Below are positions 37,582 to 45,510 of a DNA stretch of 64,000 nt, one piece after another. A program made the position numbers and the translations under genes. The DNA lies in NCBI RefSeq assembly GCF_000284035.1, contig NC_016887.1:2108001-2172000 (forward strand). Direction: 5' to 3'. Each line of letters begins with the position of its first letter. The first letter of the stretch is position 1. The notes under the pieces were generated by a model. It made no database searches, was not told the DNA's origin, and worked only from the letters and a program-made list of their open reading frames with translations. This DNA is from Nocardia cyriacigeorgica GUH-2. Lineage in GTDB: Bacteria; Actinomycetota; Actinomycetes; Mycobacteriales; Mycobacteriaceae.

Positions 37582-38829
37582 TTGCACATCTCGCCCGAAT
37601 CCGTTCGTACCGGACAGTGCCCGGTGCCCCATCACAGCTCACCGGTCCATACCGACCACGACCGGGTCCGGCTCTACACCCCCGAGTTCGCCGCCGACCC
37701 GCACCGCGCCTACCGGGACATGCGCGAGCGGTACGGGTCGATGGTGCCGGTGGAGCTGGCGCCGGGGGTACCCGCGACGCTGGTGGTCGGCTATCGGGTC
37801 GCGGTGCGGATCCTGCACGATCCCGACCACTTCCCGGCCGATCCGCGCGGCTGGCAGCGCCACATCGACCCCGGTTGCCCGGTGCTGCCGATCCTGGCTT
37901 GGCGTCCCAACGCCCTGCGCAGCGCGGGCGCCGAACACGACCGCTACCGGCGCGCGGCCATCGCAGGCATCGATGGCGTCGACCTGCACCGGCTGCACGA
38001 CGTCGTCGAACGCATCGCCACCGCCTTGATCGATACCTTCTCCGGGAACGGCAGCGCCGATCTGCTGCGCGACTATGCCGCGCCGCTGGCGTTCGAGGCG
38101 ATCAACGCGTTGCTGGGCTGCCCGCCCGAGATCGGCAACGAGATCGCGGCGGCGACCGCGGCCATCTTCGAGGGGGTCGACACCGGACAGGCCGATCTGC
38201 GGCTGGCCGCGGCGATCCTGCGGCTGATCGAGCGCAAACGCGCCGAACCCGGCGCCGACATCACCACCCGGTTGATCACGCATCCGGCCGGATTCACCGA
38301 TGAGGAGCTCATTCATCAGCTGGGCATCCTGTACGGCGCGGGCACCGAGCCGACGCTGAACCTGATCACCAATTCGCTGCTGTTGATGGTCACCGACGAG
38401 CGGTTCGCCGGCAGCATGCTCGACGGCAGCCTGTCCACCCGCGACGCCCTCGACGAGGTGCTGTTCCACGATCCGCCGATGGCCAACTTCAGCGTCACCT
38501 ATCCACGTCAGCCGATCCTCATCGACAACACCTGGCTGCCCGCCGATCAGCCGGTGGTGATCGGGCTCGCGGCCTGCAACAACGACCCCGAGATCGGCGC
38601 GGGCCCGGTCACCGGCAACCGCTCGCACCTGGCGTGGGGTGCGGGCCCGCATGCCTGCCCGGCCAAGAACGTGGCCTATCTGATCGCCCAGGACGCCGTC
38701 GACCAGCTGCTCGACGCGCTGCCCGAGCTGCGCCTGGCCGTGCCGGTGCCCGAATTGACCTGGCGGCCAGGGCCGTTCCATCGGGCCCTGGCCGCGCTGC
38801 CGGTCGTCTTTCCCGCATCCCCGGCGTGA
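37582..38829 (+). CDS. Cytochrome P450 lacking the EXXR arginine (CYP157-like)
   Basis: This is a 415-residue soluble bacterial P450. TTG 37582 has AGGGGAG 8 nt upstream. The I-helix has GAGTEPT (252-258). The haem loop is HLAWGAGPHACPAKN with the thiolate Cys359, and WG replaces the usual FG. The K-helix, where P450s almost always have ExxR, reads DEVLFHDPP: Glu292 is present but the Arg position is Phe295. Loss of EXXR is known in the CYP157 family of Streptomyces (conservon-linked), and the haem loop also resembles that group. No ferredoxin or ferredoxin reductase is adjacent. It is convergent with a flavin monooxygenase that shares its promoter element, so joint oxidation of one substrate is inferred. 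Confidence 0.85.
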   Translation: MHISPESVRTGQCPVPHHSSPVHTDHDRVRLYTPEFAADPHRAYRDMRERYGSMVPVELAPGVPATLVVGYRVAVRILHDPDHFPADPRGWQRHIDPGCPVLPILAWRPNALRSAGAEHDRYRRAAIAGIDGVDLHRLHDVVERIATALIDTFSGNGSADLLRDYAAPLAFEAINALLGCPPEIGNEIAAATAAIFEGVDTGQADLRLAAAILRLIERKRAEPGADITTRLITHPAGFTDEELIHQLGILYGAGTEPTLNLITNSLLLMVTDERFAGSMLDGSLSTRDALDEVLFHDPPMANFSVTYPRQPILIDNTWLPADQPVVIGLAACNNDPEIGAGPVTGNRSHLAWGAGPHACPAKNVAYLIAQDAVDQLLDALPELRLAVPVPELTWRPGPFHRALAALPVVFPASPA

Positions 38830-38847
38830 GAGCCGACCGGCGCCGGC

Positions 38848-40047
38848 TCAGGGTTGCAGCAGCGCCAGCTGGGACATGTTCGCCGGGACGATGAAGGTCT
38901 CGGCGAACGCGTCGGCGCGGGTGCGGTCGTGCCGGGCGGCGTCCATCAGCCGCTGCAAGGCCGGCGGCGGGTCCAGCAGCGTCATTGTCCACAGTGCTGC
39001 GGGCCGGGCGATATCGGTGATCCACGGCTTGGCCGCGGCCGCCATCCAGGTCGCATCGAACTCGCGGTCGGGGCTGTCGAGCACGGCGGCGGCGTAGTAG
39101 GCGGCGCACTGGGCGGCGCTGTTGGCGCCCTGGGCACCGCCGGGATCCATCCGGCAGACGACGTCACCGCCGCCGAGCACCGCCCGCCCCGACGGCAGCG
39201 TGCCGACCGGCTGACGCACCACCGGCGTCACCGCGCCCGCGATGGTCGCGCCGGCGTCGGTGAGTTCGGCGTCGCGGAACCGTGCCGCCAGCGCGGGCGG
39301 CAGATGCCGGTCCAGGATCTCGCGGGCCAGCCGCCAGCGCTCGGCGGGTGTGTCCGCGGCGTCGAACACATCGAGCCCGCCGCCCGGCAGCGCCTCGAAC
39401 ATCAAAGTGGCACAGGGCCTTTCCTGTCCCGGCGCGCCGGTGACGGCGGCCGTGGAGACCATCTCGCCGAGCCCGGGCAGCGCCACATAGGTGCCGAGGT
39501 CGTCCGGGTCGGGAGCGACGCCGTCCAGGTACAGCGCGGCCAGCTTGCGGACCGGCTTGCCGGGCACGGTCAGCGACGTATCGATGGGGAAGCAGGCGGC
39601 CAGCTCGCCGGAGGCACGGGTGACGACGGTGAGCTCGTGCTCGGCGGCCCGGCGATCGACGTCGTCCACCGAGGCCTCGGTGAGCTCGATCCGCCCCCCG
39701 CTCGCCTCGAACTCACTGAACCAGCGGGCGAATACGGTGCGCTGGTCGACGCTGCGCGCCGGTGCGCTGAACCGTCCGGACCAGCCGGCCACCGCGTTGC
39801 GGTCCACGACCATGGTGAACCGGATACCGGCGATCGCGGGCGCGGTCTCGGCCCAGTAATCCAGCCCCGCCTCTTCCTCGAGCGCCACCGTGCGCGCGAA
39901 CTTGACCTGGGTGCTGGTGACCGAACCGGCCAGCACCGCCTCGGCGTCGCGGTCGGTGACCAGCGTGACCTCGCGCCCGGCCCGCTGCAAGCGCAGCGCC
40001 AGCGGCAAACCGCATTCGCCGGCACCCACCACCTGTATCTGTCCCAT
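38848..40047 (-). CDS. Styrene-monooxygenase-like FAD-dependent oxygenase (StyA-like)
   Basis: The 399-residue flavoprotein has an N-terminal FAD Rossmann motif GAGECGLPLALRLQ and the styrene/indole monooxygenase layout: VTSTQVKFARTVALEEEAGLDYW, then QRTVFARWFSEFEASGG, and a C-terminal FAD/O2 region GDVVCRMDPGGAQGANSAAQCAAYYA. StyA-type enzymes epoxidise alkenyl aromatics or oxidise indole and need FADH2 from a separate StyB reductase; none is encoded within the window. ATG 40047 has GGAAGGA 7 nt upstream. It is divergent from the LuxR regulator and convergent with the P450. The substrate is unknown. Confidence 0.85.
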   Translation of the reverse strand: MGQIQVVGAGECGLPLALRLQRAGREVTLVTDRDAEAVLAGSVTSTQVKFARTVALEEEAGLDYWAETAPAIAGIRFTMVVDRNAVAGWSGRFSAPARSVDQRTVFARWFSEFEASGGRIELTEASVDDVDRRAAEHELTVVTRASGELAACFPIDTSLTVPGKPVRKLAALYLDGVAPDPDDLGTYVALPGLGEMVSTAAVTGAPGQERPCATLMFEALPGGGLDVFDAADTPAERWRLAREILDRHLPPALAARFRDAELTDAGATIAGAVTPVVRQPVGTLPSGRAVLGGGDVVCRMDPGGAQGANSAAQCAAYYAAAVLDSPDREFDATWMAAAAKPWITDIARPAALWTMTLLDPPPALQRLMDAARHDRTRADAFAETFIVPANMSQLALLQP

Positions 40048-40094
40048 GTACGGATCCTTCCGGTATCGATCGGCGTGTACCGGAATCGTCGGAT

Positions 40095-40120
40095 GATAGG
40101 TAGAGCGCACACATCGGTAG
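40095..40120 (-). promoter_or_regulatory. Bipartite operator element, copy 2 (flavin monooxygenase promoter)
   Basis: Read on the minus strand from 40120: CTACCGATG, 8 nt, CTACCTATC, identical in both 9-mers and spacing to 37476-37501. It ends 47 bp before the monooxygenase start. Confidence 0.65.
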
Positions 40121-40176
40121 CCGATCGGCGGCCGGAATCCCGGATGCGTTGGGCGGCAGGTGGATCCCAGCACCGC

Positions 40177-40190
40177 GCGCCGATAGGTAG
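40177..40190 (-). promoter_or_regulatory. Single half-element near the LuxR regulator
   Basis: Minus-strand CTACCTATCGGCGC is a 14-bp exact match to 37493-37506 in the P450 promoter. It lies 50 bp upstream of the regulator -10, a position fitting autoregulation. Confidence 0.5.
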
Positions 40191-40240
40191 GTCCCGCATA
40201 TCCGTCGCCACAACCGCGTTTTCCGGCAGTGTCGAACCGC

Positions 40241-40246
40241 TATGCT
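40241..40246 (+). promoter_or_regulatory. Probable -10 hexamer of the LuxR regulator (leaderless)
   Basis: TATGCT fits TANNNT and lies 8 nt before GTG 40255; no Shine-Dalgarno is visible. Confidence 0.45.
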
Positions 40247-40254
40247 GCACCACC

Positions 40255-42828
40255 GTGACGGCCAGAACTGCGCGCGCCGGTGCTCCGCCGGCGGCCACCA
40301 GCGATTTCATCGGCCGCGAGCGTGAGCTGGAGAAGATCGGCACGCTGCTGCTCGGCTCGACCCGGCTGATCACGCTGATCGGTGCGGGCGGCATCGGCAA
40401 GACGCGGTTGGCGACCGAGGCGGTGCATCGATTCCACAAGGCCAAACGGGTGCCGGTGCATTGGGCCCGGCTGGCCCGGCTGCCTCATCATGCCGACGCC
40501 GCCGCGATCGAGAACGAACTGGCCCAGTCGCTGGTGCACGACGATTTCTCCGGCCGTCCGGCCTGGGACGCCCTGGTCGATACCCTCGCCCGCACCGACG
40601 CCGTCGGCCGCACCTTGCAGACCATTCTGGTGATGGACAACTGCGAGCACGTCCTCGACGGCGCGGGCCGGGTGATCGCCGATCTGATCGGCGCCGTGCC
40701 CGGCCTGACCGTGGTCGCGACCAGCCGCGAAGCCATCGGCTGGGTGGATGAGCATCTGGTGCCGGTCGGAGCGCTGTCGGGGGAGCAGGCGCTGATCATG
40801 TTCCGGGGCCGGGCCGAGTTGACCGGGCACACCGTCGCGGGCGAGGCCGACCGGGAATTGGCCGCGGCCATCTGCCGCCATGTGCACAACCATCCGCTGT
40901 CGATTCAGCTGGCCGCGGCCCGGCTGCGCAGGCAACCGCTGTCGATGATCCTGCGCGATCTCACCGGGGAGGCCTCCGACCGCCGGCTGGGCTGGTCGCC
41001 GGGGCACCGGGTCGGCGCCGACGGCAGGCATCAGGGCATTCGCGACGTCATCGCCTGGTCCTACGACCTGTGCCACGACAAGGAACGGCTGCTGTTCGAG
41101 CGGCTGTCGGTGTTCGCCGCCGGCTACGACCCCGACCCCGGCGACGCCGGTGAGCGCGATATCGGCGCCGAACTCGAGGCCATCGAAGCGGTCTGCTCCG
41201 ATGACGATCCCGCCGGCCCGGACGGTATCGCCCGCGCGGAGGTCGAGGGCCTGCTGGAGCGGCTGGTCGATCAATCGCTGGTCTCGGTCCACCTGACCGC
41301 CGACGCGGTGCGCTATTCGCTGCTGGAGAGCTTTCGGGTCTTCGCCCAGCAGCGTTTGCGCGAACGCGGCGACGGCGCGGAACTGGCGCGGTTCAGCGAT
41401 CGGCACCGCCGCTACTACCGCGACAAGGTGGCGCAGGCGCACCGCGACTGGCTCGGCCCGCGCGAGCAGGAACTGCTGGACTGGGCGCGCGCGGCCTGGG
41501 ACAACCTGTTGTGCGCGATCGACAGCGCCGAGGCCACGCCGGGTGAGGCAGCGGTGGGGCTCGAGATCATGGTGGGGTTGATCGCCATCCGGGTGCCGTT
41601 CTTCAAGGGCTCGCTGCGCGAGTCGCGGCATCTGGCCGAACGCGCGCTGGCCGCCACCCGCCTGCTGGACCCCCAGCCGGTCGAGTTGCAGGTGACGGCG
41701 ATGGCCATGATCGGCTGGATCAGCATGTGCCAGGGCATCCCGGCCGACGCCGAGGTGCTGCTCGACGACTGCATCGCCGCCTGCCTGCCGGAGCCGGATG
41801 CGGTGGCGCGGGTGCGCCGGGAACCAGAGGCCGATCTCGGCCTGCCCGCGCCGGTGGAATTCACCCACGGCAGCCTGCTCATGTTGGTGCACAACGATTC
41901 TCGCGCGATCGAGGTGCTCGCGCGGGCGCGGCGCAAATTCCTCGCGGCGGGCGATCGCGGTGCCGCGTCGTTGAGCGAGATGTTCGAAGTGCTCGCCACC
42001 GGGTTCGCCGGCACACCCGAGCAGGCCCGCGAGATCGCCCGGCGACATCTGGAGGAGTCGAGTCGGTCCGCGGCGCCGTGGGATATGTCGTGGGCCGAAC
42101 TCGGCTGGGCGCTGGCGTTGATCAAGAACAGCGACGCCGCCTCCGCGCTGGAGCGGGTGCGCGTCACGCTGGCCGAGCAACTCGCCATGCGGGACCGGTG
42201 GGGCACGGTCTGGGCGGTGCACATCTACGCGTGGGCGCTGGCCGGCACGATCACCGACGGGTCCGGACACGGCGGGCAATCGCGCGTGCGCGCACTCGAG
42301 ATCGCCTGGATCCTCGGCGGTGCGGCATCGCTGCGGCGCCGCCTCGGCGTTGACCTGGTGCACCTGTCCTCGTTCCGCACCGAAACCGAACGCGCCGCCC
42401 GGACCGCGCGTTCGGTACTCGGGGAGTCCGCGTTCACCGCCGCCGAGCGGGAGGGCGCGATGCTGCGCCCCGAACACGACGAGGTGGCCCAGCTGGCGCT
42501 CGGCACGTTGTCGCTGGACGCGCTGCCGGTGCGGCACCCGGTCCGGCGCCAGCGCCCGACCCGCTGGCAGGAGCTGTCGGCCGCCGAACGGGATGTGGCG
42601 ACGCTGGCGGCCGCAGGCTGGACCAATACCGCGATCGCCGCCCGCCGCGGCAGCTCCTTCAAGACCGTCGACGCGCAAATGGCCGCGATCTTCCAGAAGC
42701 TCACCATCGGCTCGCGCGAGGACATCATCGCCCTGGTCCCCGCCGAACACCGCGCCACCGTCGCCGAGGAAGCGGCCCGCCGCCCCAGCACGTCACGGAA
42801 GCGGGAGCCGCGGCCGCCGGGTGGTTAG
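40255..42828 (+). CDS. Large ATPase-LuxR transcriptional regulator (NB-ARC-like STAND)
   Basis: The 857-residue STAND-type regulator begins SDFIGRERELEKI and has Walker A GAGGIGKTR (43-51), Walker B ILVMDNCEH and VVATSREAIGW. A winged-helix/arm region (LERLVDQSLVSV) and a helical-repeat sensor region (about 400-740) follow. The C-terminal LuxR-type HTH (about 772-835) reads LSAAERDVATLAAAGWTNTAIAARRGSSFKTVDAQMAAIF. Such proteins hydrolyse ATP when a ligand binds the repeats and then activate transcription. GTG 40255 was chosen (family N-terminus, leaderless -10); the frame upstream covers the opposite-strand gene. It is the probable regulator of the flanking oxygenases through the shared element. 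Confidence 0.85.
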   Translation: MTARTARAGAPPAATSDFIGRERELEKIGTLLLGSTRLITLIGAGGIGKTRLATEAVHRFHKAKRVPVHWARLARLPHHADAAAIENELAQSLVHDDFSGRPAWDALVDTLARTDAVGRTLQTILVMDNCEHVLDGAGRVIADLIGAVPGLTVVATSREAIGWVDEHLVPVGALSGEQALIMFRGRAELTGHTVAGEADRELAAAICRHVHNHPLSIQLAAARLRRQPLSMILRDLTGEASDRRLGWSPGHRVGADGRHQGIRDVIAWSYDLCHDKERLLFERLSVFAAGYDPDPGDAGERDIGAELEAIEAVCSDDDPAGPDGIARAEVEGLLERLVDQSLVSVHLTADAVRYSLLESFRVFAQQRLRERGDGAELARFSDRHRRYYRDKVAQAHRDWLGPREQELLDWARAAWDNLLCAIDSAEATPGEAAVGLEIMVGLIAIRVPFFKGSLRESRHLAERALAATRLLDPQPVELQVTAMAMIGWISMCQGIPADAEVLLDDCIAACLPEPDAVARVRREPEADLGLPAPVEFTHGSLLMLVHNDSRAIEVLARARRKFLAAGDRGAASLSEMFEVLATGFAGTPEQAREIARRHLEESSRSAAPWDMSWAELGWALALIKNSDAASALERVRVTLAEQLAMRDRWGTVWAVHIYAWALAGTITDGSGHGGQSRVRALEIAWILGGAASLRRRLGVDLVHLSSFRTETERAARTARSVLGESAFTAAEREGAMLRPEHDEVAQLALGTLSLDALPVRHPVRRQRPTRWQELSAAERDVATLAAAGWTNTAIAARRGSSFKTVDAQMAAIFQKLTIGSREDIIALVPAEHRATVAEEAARRPSTSRKREPRPPGG

Positions 42829-42837
42829 CCGCGAACG

Positions 42838-42867
42838 CCGCGCCCGGACAATGGTTTCCGGCCGCGG
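42838..42867. terminator. Bidirectional terminator
   Basis: A 10-bp stem with one mismatch (42838-42847, 42858-42867) and a 10-nt loop lies between the LuxR regulator and the convergent MFS gene. Confidence 0.6.
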
Positions 42868-42882
42868 CGTCGCGAACTTGAC

Positions 42883-44088
42883 TCAGACGTGGACCGGTTC
42901 CGCGACCGGAAGTTCGCCGGGAACCTCGGCCGCCCGCTCGCTACCGTCTCGCCGCTGAACAGCCGCAACACACCCCACCAGACCCAGCCCCACCAGCCCG
43001 AGCACCGCACCGATCCACGCCGTCGCCGGATACCCGAGCCCGGCGGTGAGTGCGAGCCCGCCCAGCCACGGACCCGCTGTGATACCCACATTGAACGCCG
43101 AGGTGTTCACCGCCGCCGCCATGGTCGGTGCTTCGGGAGCGAGGGCGAACACGCGGGAGGTCAGCACCGGGTTGGTGCCGAATCCGAAGGCCCCCAAGGC
43201 AATCGAGAGCACGACCATCGGCGCGATGTGGGAGGCGGTCACCGCGATCAGCGCCGAGGTCACGATCAACCCGCCGACGCCGACGGTCAGCGTGCGCATC
43301 GGATACCGGTCGGCCACCCGGCCGCCGACGACGATGCCGGCCAGCGCGCCCGCACCGTAGCCGGCCAGCACCGCAGGCACCCAGGATTCGGCCAGCCCGG
43401 TGGTCTCGGTGAGCATGGCGCCCAGGTACGAGAAGGTGACGAGCAGGGCGCCGGTCGCCACGGCCGTCAGGGCATAGGACAACCACAGCCGCGGCCGGAT
43501 CATCGCGGCCAGTTCGGTACGCACCCGCGGGGTTCGGGCCGGGCGGCCGCCGGGAATCTTGGCCAGCACACCGGCCATCGCCGGCGCTGACAGGATCGCG
43601 ACCGCCCAGAACGCGGCCCGCCAGCCGAAATGCTGTCCGATGACGGTGCCCAGCGGCAGTCCGACGACGGTGGCGACGGTCAACCCGCCGGCCACCACGC
43701 TCATCGCCCGCCCGCGCATCGTCGCCGGCACCAGGCTGATCGCCGTGGCGGCCGCCACCGCCCAGAATCCGGCGTAGACGAATGCCGCGACCACGCGCGT
43801 CGCGAACACCACCCAGTAGTCGGTGGCCAGCGCGCCGACGATATGCGCGCCGATGAAGATCGCGAGGAACACCAGCAGTGCGGTGCGCCGCGACCACCGC
43901 AAGGTCAGCACGGCCAGCACGGGCGCGCCGGCCAGCATGCCCAGCGCGAAGGCCGAGATCAGCAGTCCGGCACGGGGAACCGAGACACCGAGGTCGGCCG
44001 ACATCTCGGTGAGCAGTCCGGCGAGCATCAGCTCCGAAGTGCCCTGGGCGAATATCGATAGGCCCAGGATGTAGATGGCTACGGGCAC
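42883..44088 (-). CDS. MFS efflux transporter, DHA1 (Cmx/CmrA-like)
   Basis: The 401-residue, twelve-TM major facilitator protein carries an N-terminal FAQGTSELMLAGLLTEMSADLGVS with the DHA1 pattern, and motif A-like and motif C-like segments (GLPLGTVIGQHFGWRAAFWAVA). Overall it resembles the Cmx/CmrA chloramphenicol exporters and AraJ-type permeases. It is predicted to export drugs or small metabolites by proton antiport. A TetR gene lies upstream on the same strand, and both carry the same 22-bp operator, so expression is likely derepressed by a substrate. Confidence 0.88.
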   Translation of the reverse strand: MPVAIYILGLSIFAQGTSELMLAGLLTEMSADLGVSVPRAGLLISAFALGMLAGAPVLAVLTLRWSRRTALLVFLAIFIGAHIVGALATDYWVVFATRVVAAFVYAGFWAVAAATAISLVPATMRGRAMSVVAGGLTVATVVGLPLGTVIGQHFGWRAAFWAVAILSAPAMAGVLAKIPGGRPARTPRVRTELAAMIRPRLWLSYALTAVATGALLVTFSYLGAMLTETTGLAESWVPAVLAGYGAGALAGIVVGGRVADRYPMRTLTVGVGGLIVTSALIAVTASHIAPMVVLSIALGAFGFGTNPVLTSRVFALAPEAPTMAAAVNTSAFNVGITAGPWLGGLALTAGLGYPATAWIGAVLGLVGLGLVGCVAAVQRRDGSERAAEVPGELPVAEPVHV

Positions 44089-44103
44089 GAGAAACCTTCC
44101 TAG

Positions 44104-44125
44104 TTTTGAATTGATCAGTCCAAAA
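44104..44125 (-). promoter_or_regulatory. TetR operator before the MFS gene
   Basis: A 22-bp near-palindrome TTTTGAATTGATCAGTCCAAAA (two mismatched pairs), centred on TGATCA, 16 bp before the MFS start. A related copy precedes the TetR gene. Confidence 0.7.
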
Positions 44126-44164
44126 TATGGACAGCATGAGCCGAATCTGCTGGGGCGGTCCGGG

Positions 44165-44737
44165 TTACAGGGCTCCGAGAGCGGTGGCGGCGATGGCCGC
44201 GCGTTCGTCGCGATCGGCGCCGCCGCGCGCGGCCACCTGGAGTCCGCCGATGGTGGCGATCACGAACAGGGCGAGGGTGCGCGCGTCCTTGTCGCGGCTG
44301 ATCTCACCGTCGCGTTGCCCGCGCTCGATGACGGCGGTGAGCAACTCGGCCCGATAGCGCTGGTCGGCACGAAGCCTCGCCGCTACCTCGGGGTCGCGCG
44401 GGCCGAGTTCGACGGTCGAGTTCACCACCAGGCAGCCGATCGGGTCGTCGTCGGGGGCGTCGACCACGCGCCACAGCAGCGTCCGCAGTTTCTCCCTGGC
44501 CGGCGCGTCGGAGTCGAGGACCTCCTCGGTGGCCGCGTTCTTGACCGTCATATAGCGGCCGAGGGCGCGCTCGAACAGGTCGTGCTTGCTGGTGAAGGTG
44601 TTGTAGATGCTGCTGCGGCCCAGTCCGGTCGCCGCGCACAGGTCCTGGGTGGAGGTGGCCTCGTAGCCGGCGGACCAGAACGCGCGCATGGCCGCGTCGA
44701 CCGCCGCGTCCTCGTCGAAGCCTCGTGGTCGTGCCAT
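44165..44737 (-). CDS. TetR/AcrR-family repressor
   Basis: The 190-residue regulator has an N-terminal HTH (DEDAAVDAAMRAFWSAGYEATSTQDLCAATGLGRSSIYNTF) typical of the YcdC/RutR-like actinobacterial TetR proteins next to MFS pumps. The C-terminal ligand domain contains IGCLVVNSTVELGPRDPEV, a pattern of the AcrR subgroup with a TetR_C_16-like fold. It precedes the MFS gene on the same strand, and matching operators lie before both genes, so it probably represses itself and the pump. Confidence 0.9.
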   Translation of the reverse strand: MARPRGFDEDAAVDAAMRAFWSAGYEATSTQDLCAATGLGRSSIYNTFTSKHDLFERALGRYMTVKNAATEEVLDSDAPAREKLRTLLWRVVDAPDDDPIGCLVVNSTVELGPRDPEVAARLRADQRYRAELLTAVIERGQRDGEISRDKDARTLALFVIATIGGLQVAARGGADRDERAAIAATALGAL

Positions 44738-44753
44738 GACGCAACCGTAGCAG

Positions 44754-44775
44754 TTTTGGACTGGTCAATACAATA
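44754..44775 (-). promoter_or_regulatory. TetR operator before the tetR gene
   Basis: TTTTGGACTGGTCAATACAATA matches the inverse reading of the MFS operator at 18 of 22 positions, 16 bp upstream of ATG 44737. The same 16-bp distance is seen at the MFS gene. Confidence 0.65.
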
Positions 44776-44811
44776 TGGGCCCGGCGCCGGAAATCAGCGG
44801 AACCCACCGCT

Positions 44812-45435
44812 CTACGGCGAGACGGCGACTCCGATGGTCTGCGCGACCATGAACTTCGGCCACCCGCCGTAGAAGACCTCGACCTCGCGCATCTGGAACC
44901 CGGCGTTCTCGATCAGCCCGCGGATATCACGATTCAGATTGCACCCGCCGGCGACGGCGTTCTGGATCGGATTGAGCCGGTGCTGCCAGGCCTGCACCTT
45001 GGCGTCCGGCGCGAGCCCGTGTTCGACGAAATGCAGCGTGCCACCGGGAACGAGTACCCGGCGGACCTCCGCCAGCGCGGCGTCGATATCGGGGATGGTG
45101 CACATGGTCCAGGTCGATACCGCCGCGTCGAAACTGTTGTCGGCGAAGGGCAGCGACTGGCCGTCCAACCCGGCGCGCTCGATCGGCACCGTCGCCGCTG
45201 CCACCCGTTTCCCAGCCAGTTTCCAGCCGAGATCGGCCGGTTCGACCGCGCTCACCGACTGCACGGCAGGCGGATAGAACGGCACGTTCAGCCCGGATCC
45301 GAAGCCGATCTCGACCACCCGGCCGGACAGTCCGCCGCACACCTGCGCGCGCAGCTTGTCGTTGGCCTTGATCCCGCACGCGACCTCGACGAGCCGGGGG
45401 ACCACCTGATCGTTGTAGATACCCACGGCCTCCAC
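44812..45435 (-). CDS. Class I SAM-dependent methyltransferase
   Basis: The ~207-residue methyltransferase has motif I VVEIGFGSGLNVPFYP, an acidic residue after beta-2 (VEPADLGWK), LPFADNSFDAAVSTWTMCTI (motif II region) and VRRVLVPGGTLHFVEHG (motif III). This is the Methyltransf_11 pattern; a close subgroup in actinobacteria begins GIYNDQVVPRLVEVACG. The substrate is unknown. The start is uncertain: GTG 45435 and 45426 are the best candidates. It is divergent from treZ with only ~75 bp between. Confidence 0.82.
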   Translation of the reverse strand: MEAVGIYNDQVVPRLVEVACGIKANDKLRAQVCGGLSGRVVEIGFGSGLNVPFYPPAVQSVSAVEPADLGWKLAGKRVAAATVPIERAGLDGQSLPFADNSFDAAVSTWTMCTIPDIDAALAEVRRVLVPGGTLHFVEHGLAPDAKVQAWQHRLNPIQNAVAGGCNLNRDIRGLIENAGFQMREVEVFYGGWPKFMVAQTIGVAVSP

Positions 45436-45510
45436 TGTGTCAGCAACCACACCCGCGCACCAGTGTCGCGCCGGACTGCCCGGGCGGCGCCGCCGTGCCA
45501 TGCTGGCCCG

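Noticed and set aside
38854..40254. N-terminal extension of the LuxR-ATPase frame to 1324 residues
   Set aside because: The added part runs antisense through the StyA-like gene; the STAND family begins near GTG 40255, where a leaderless -10 is present.
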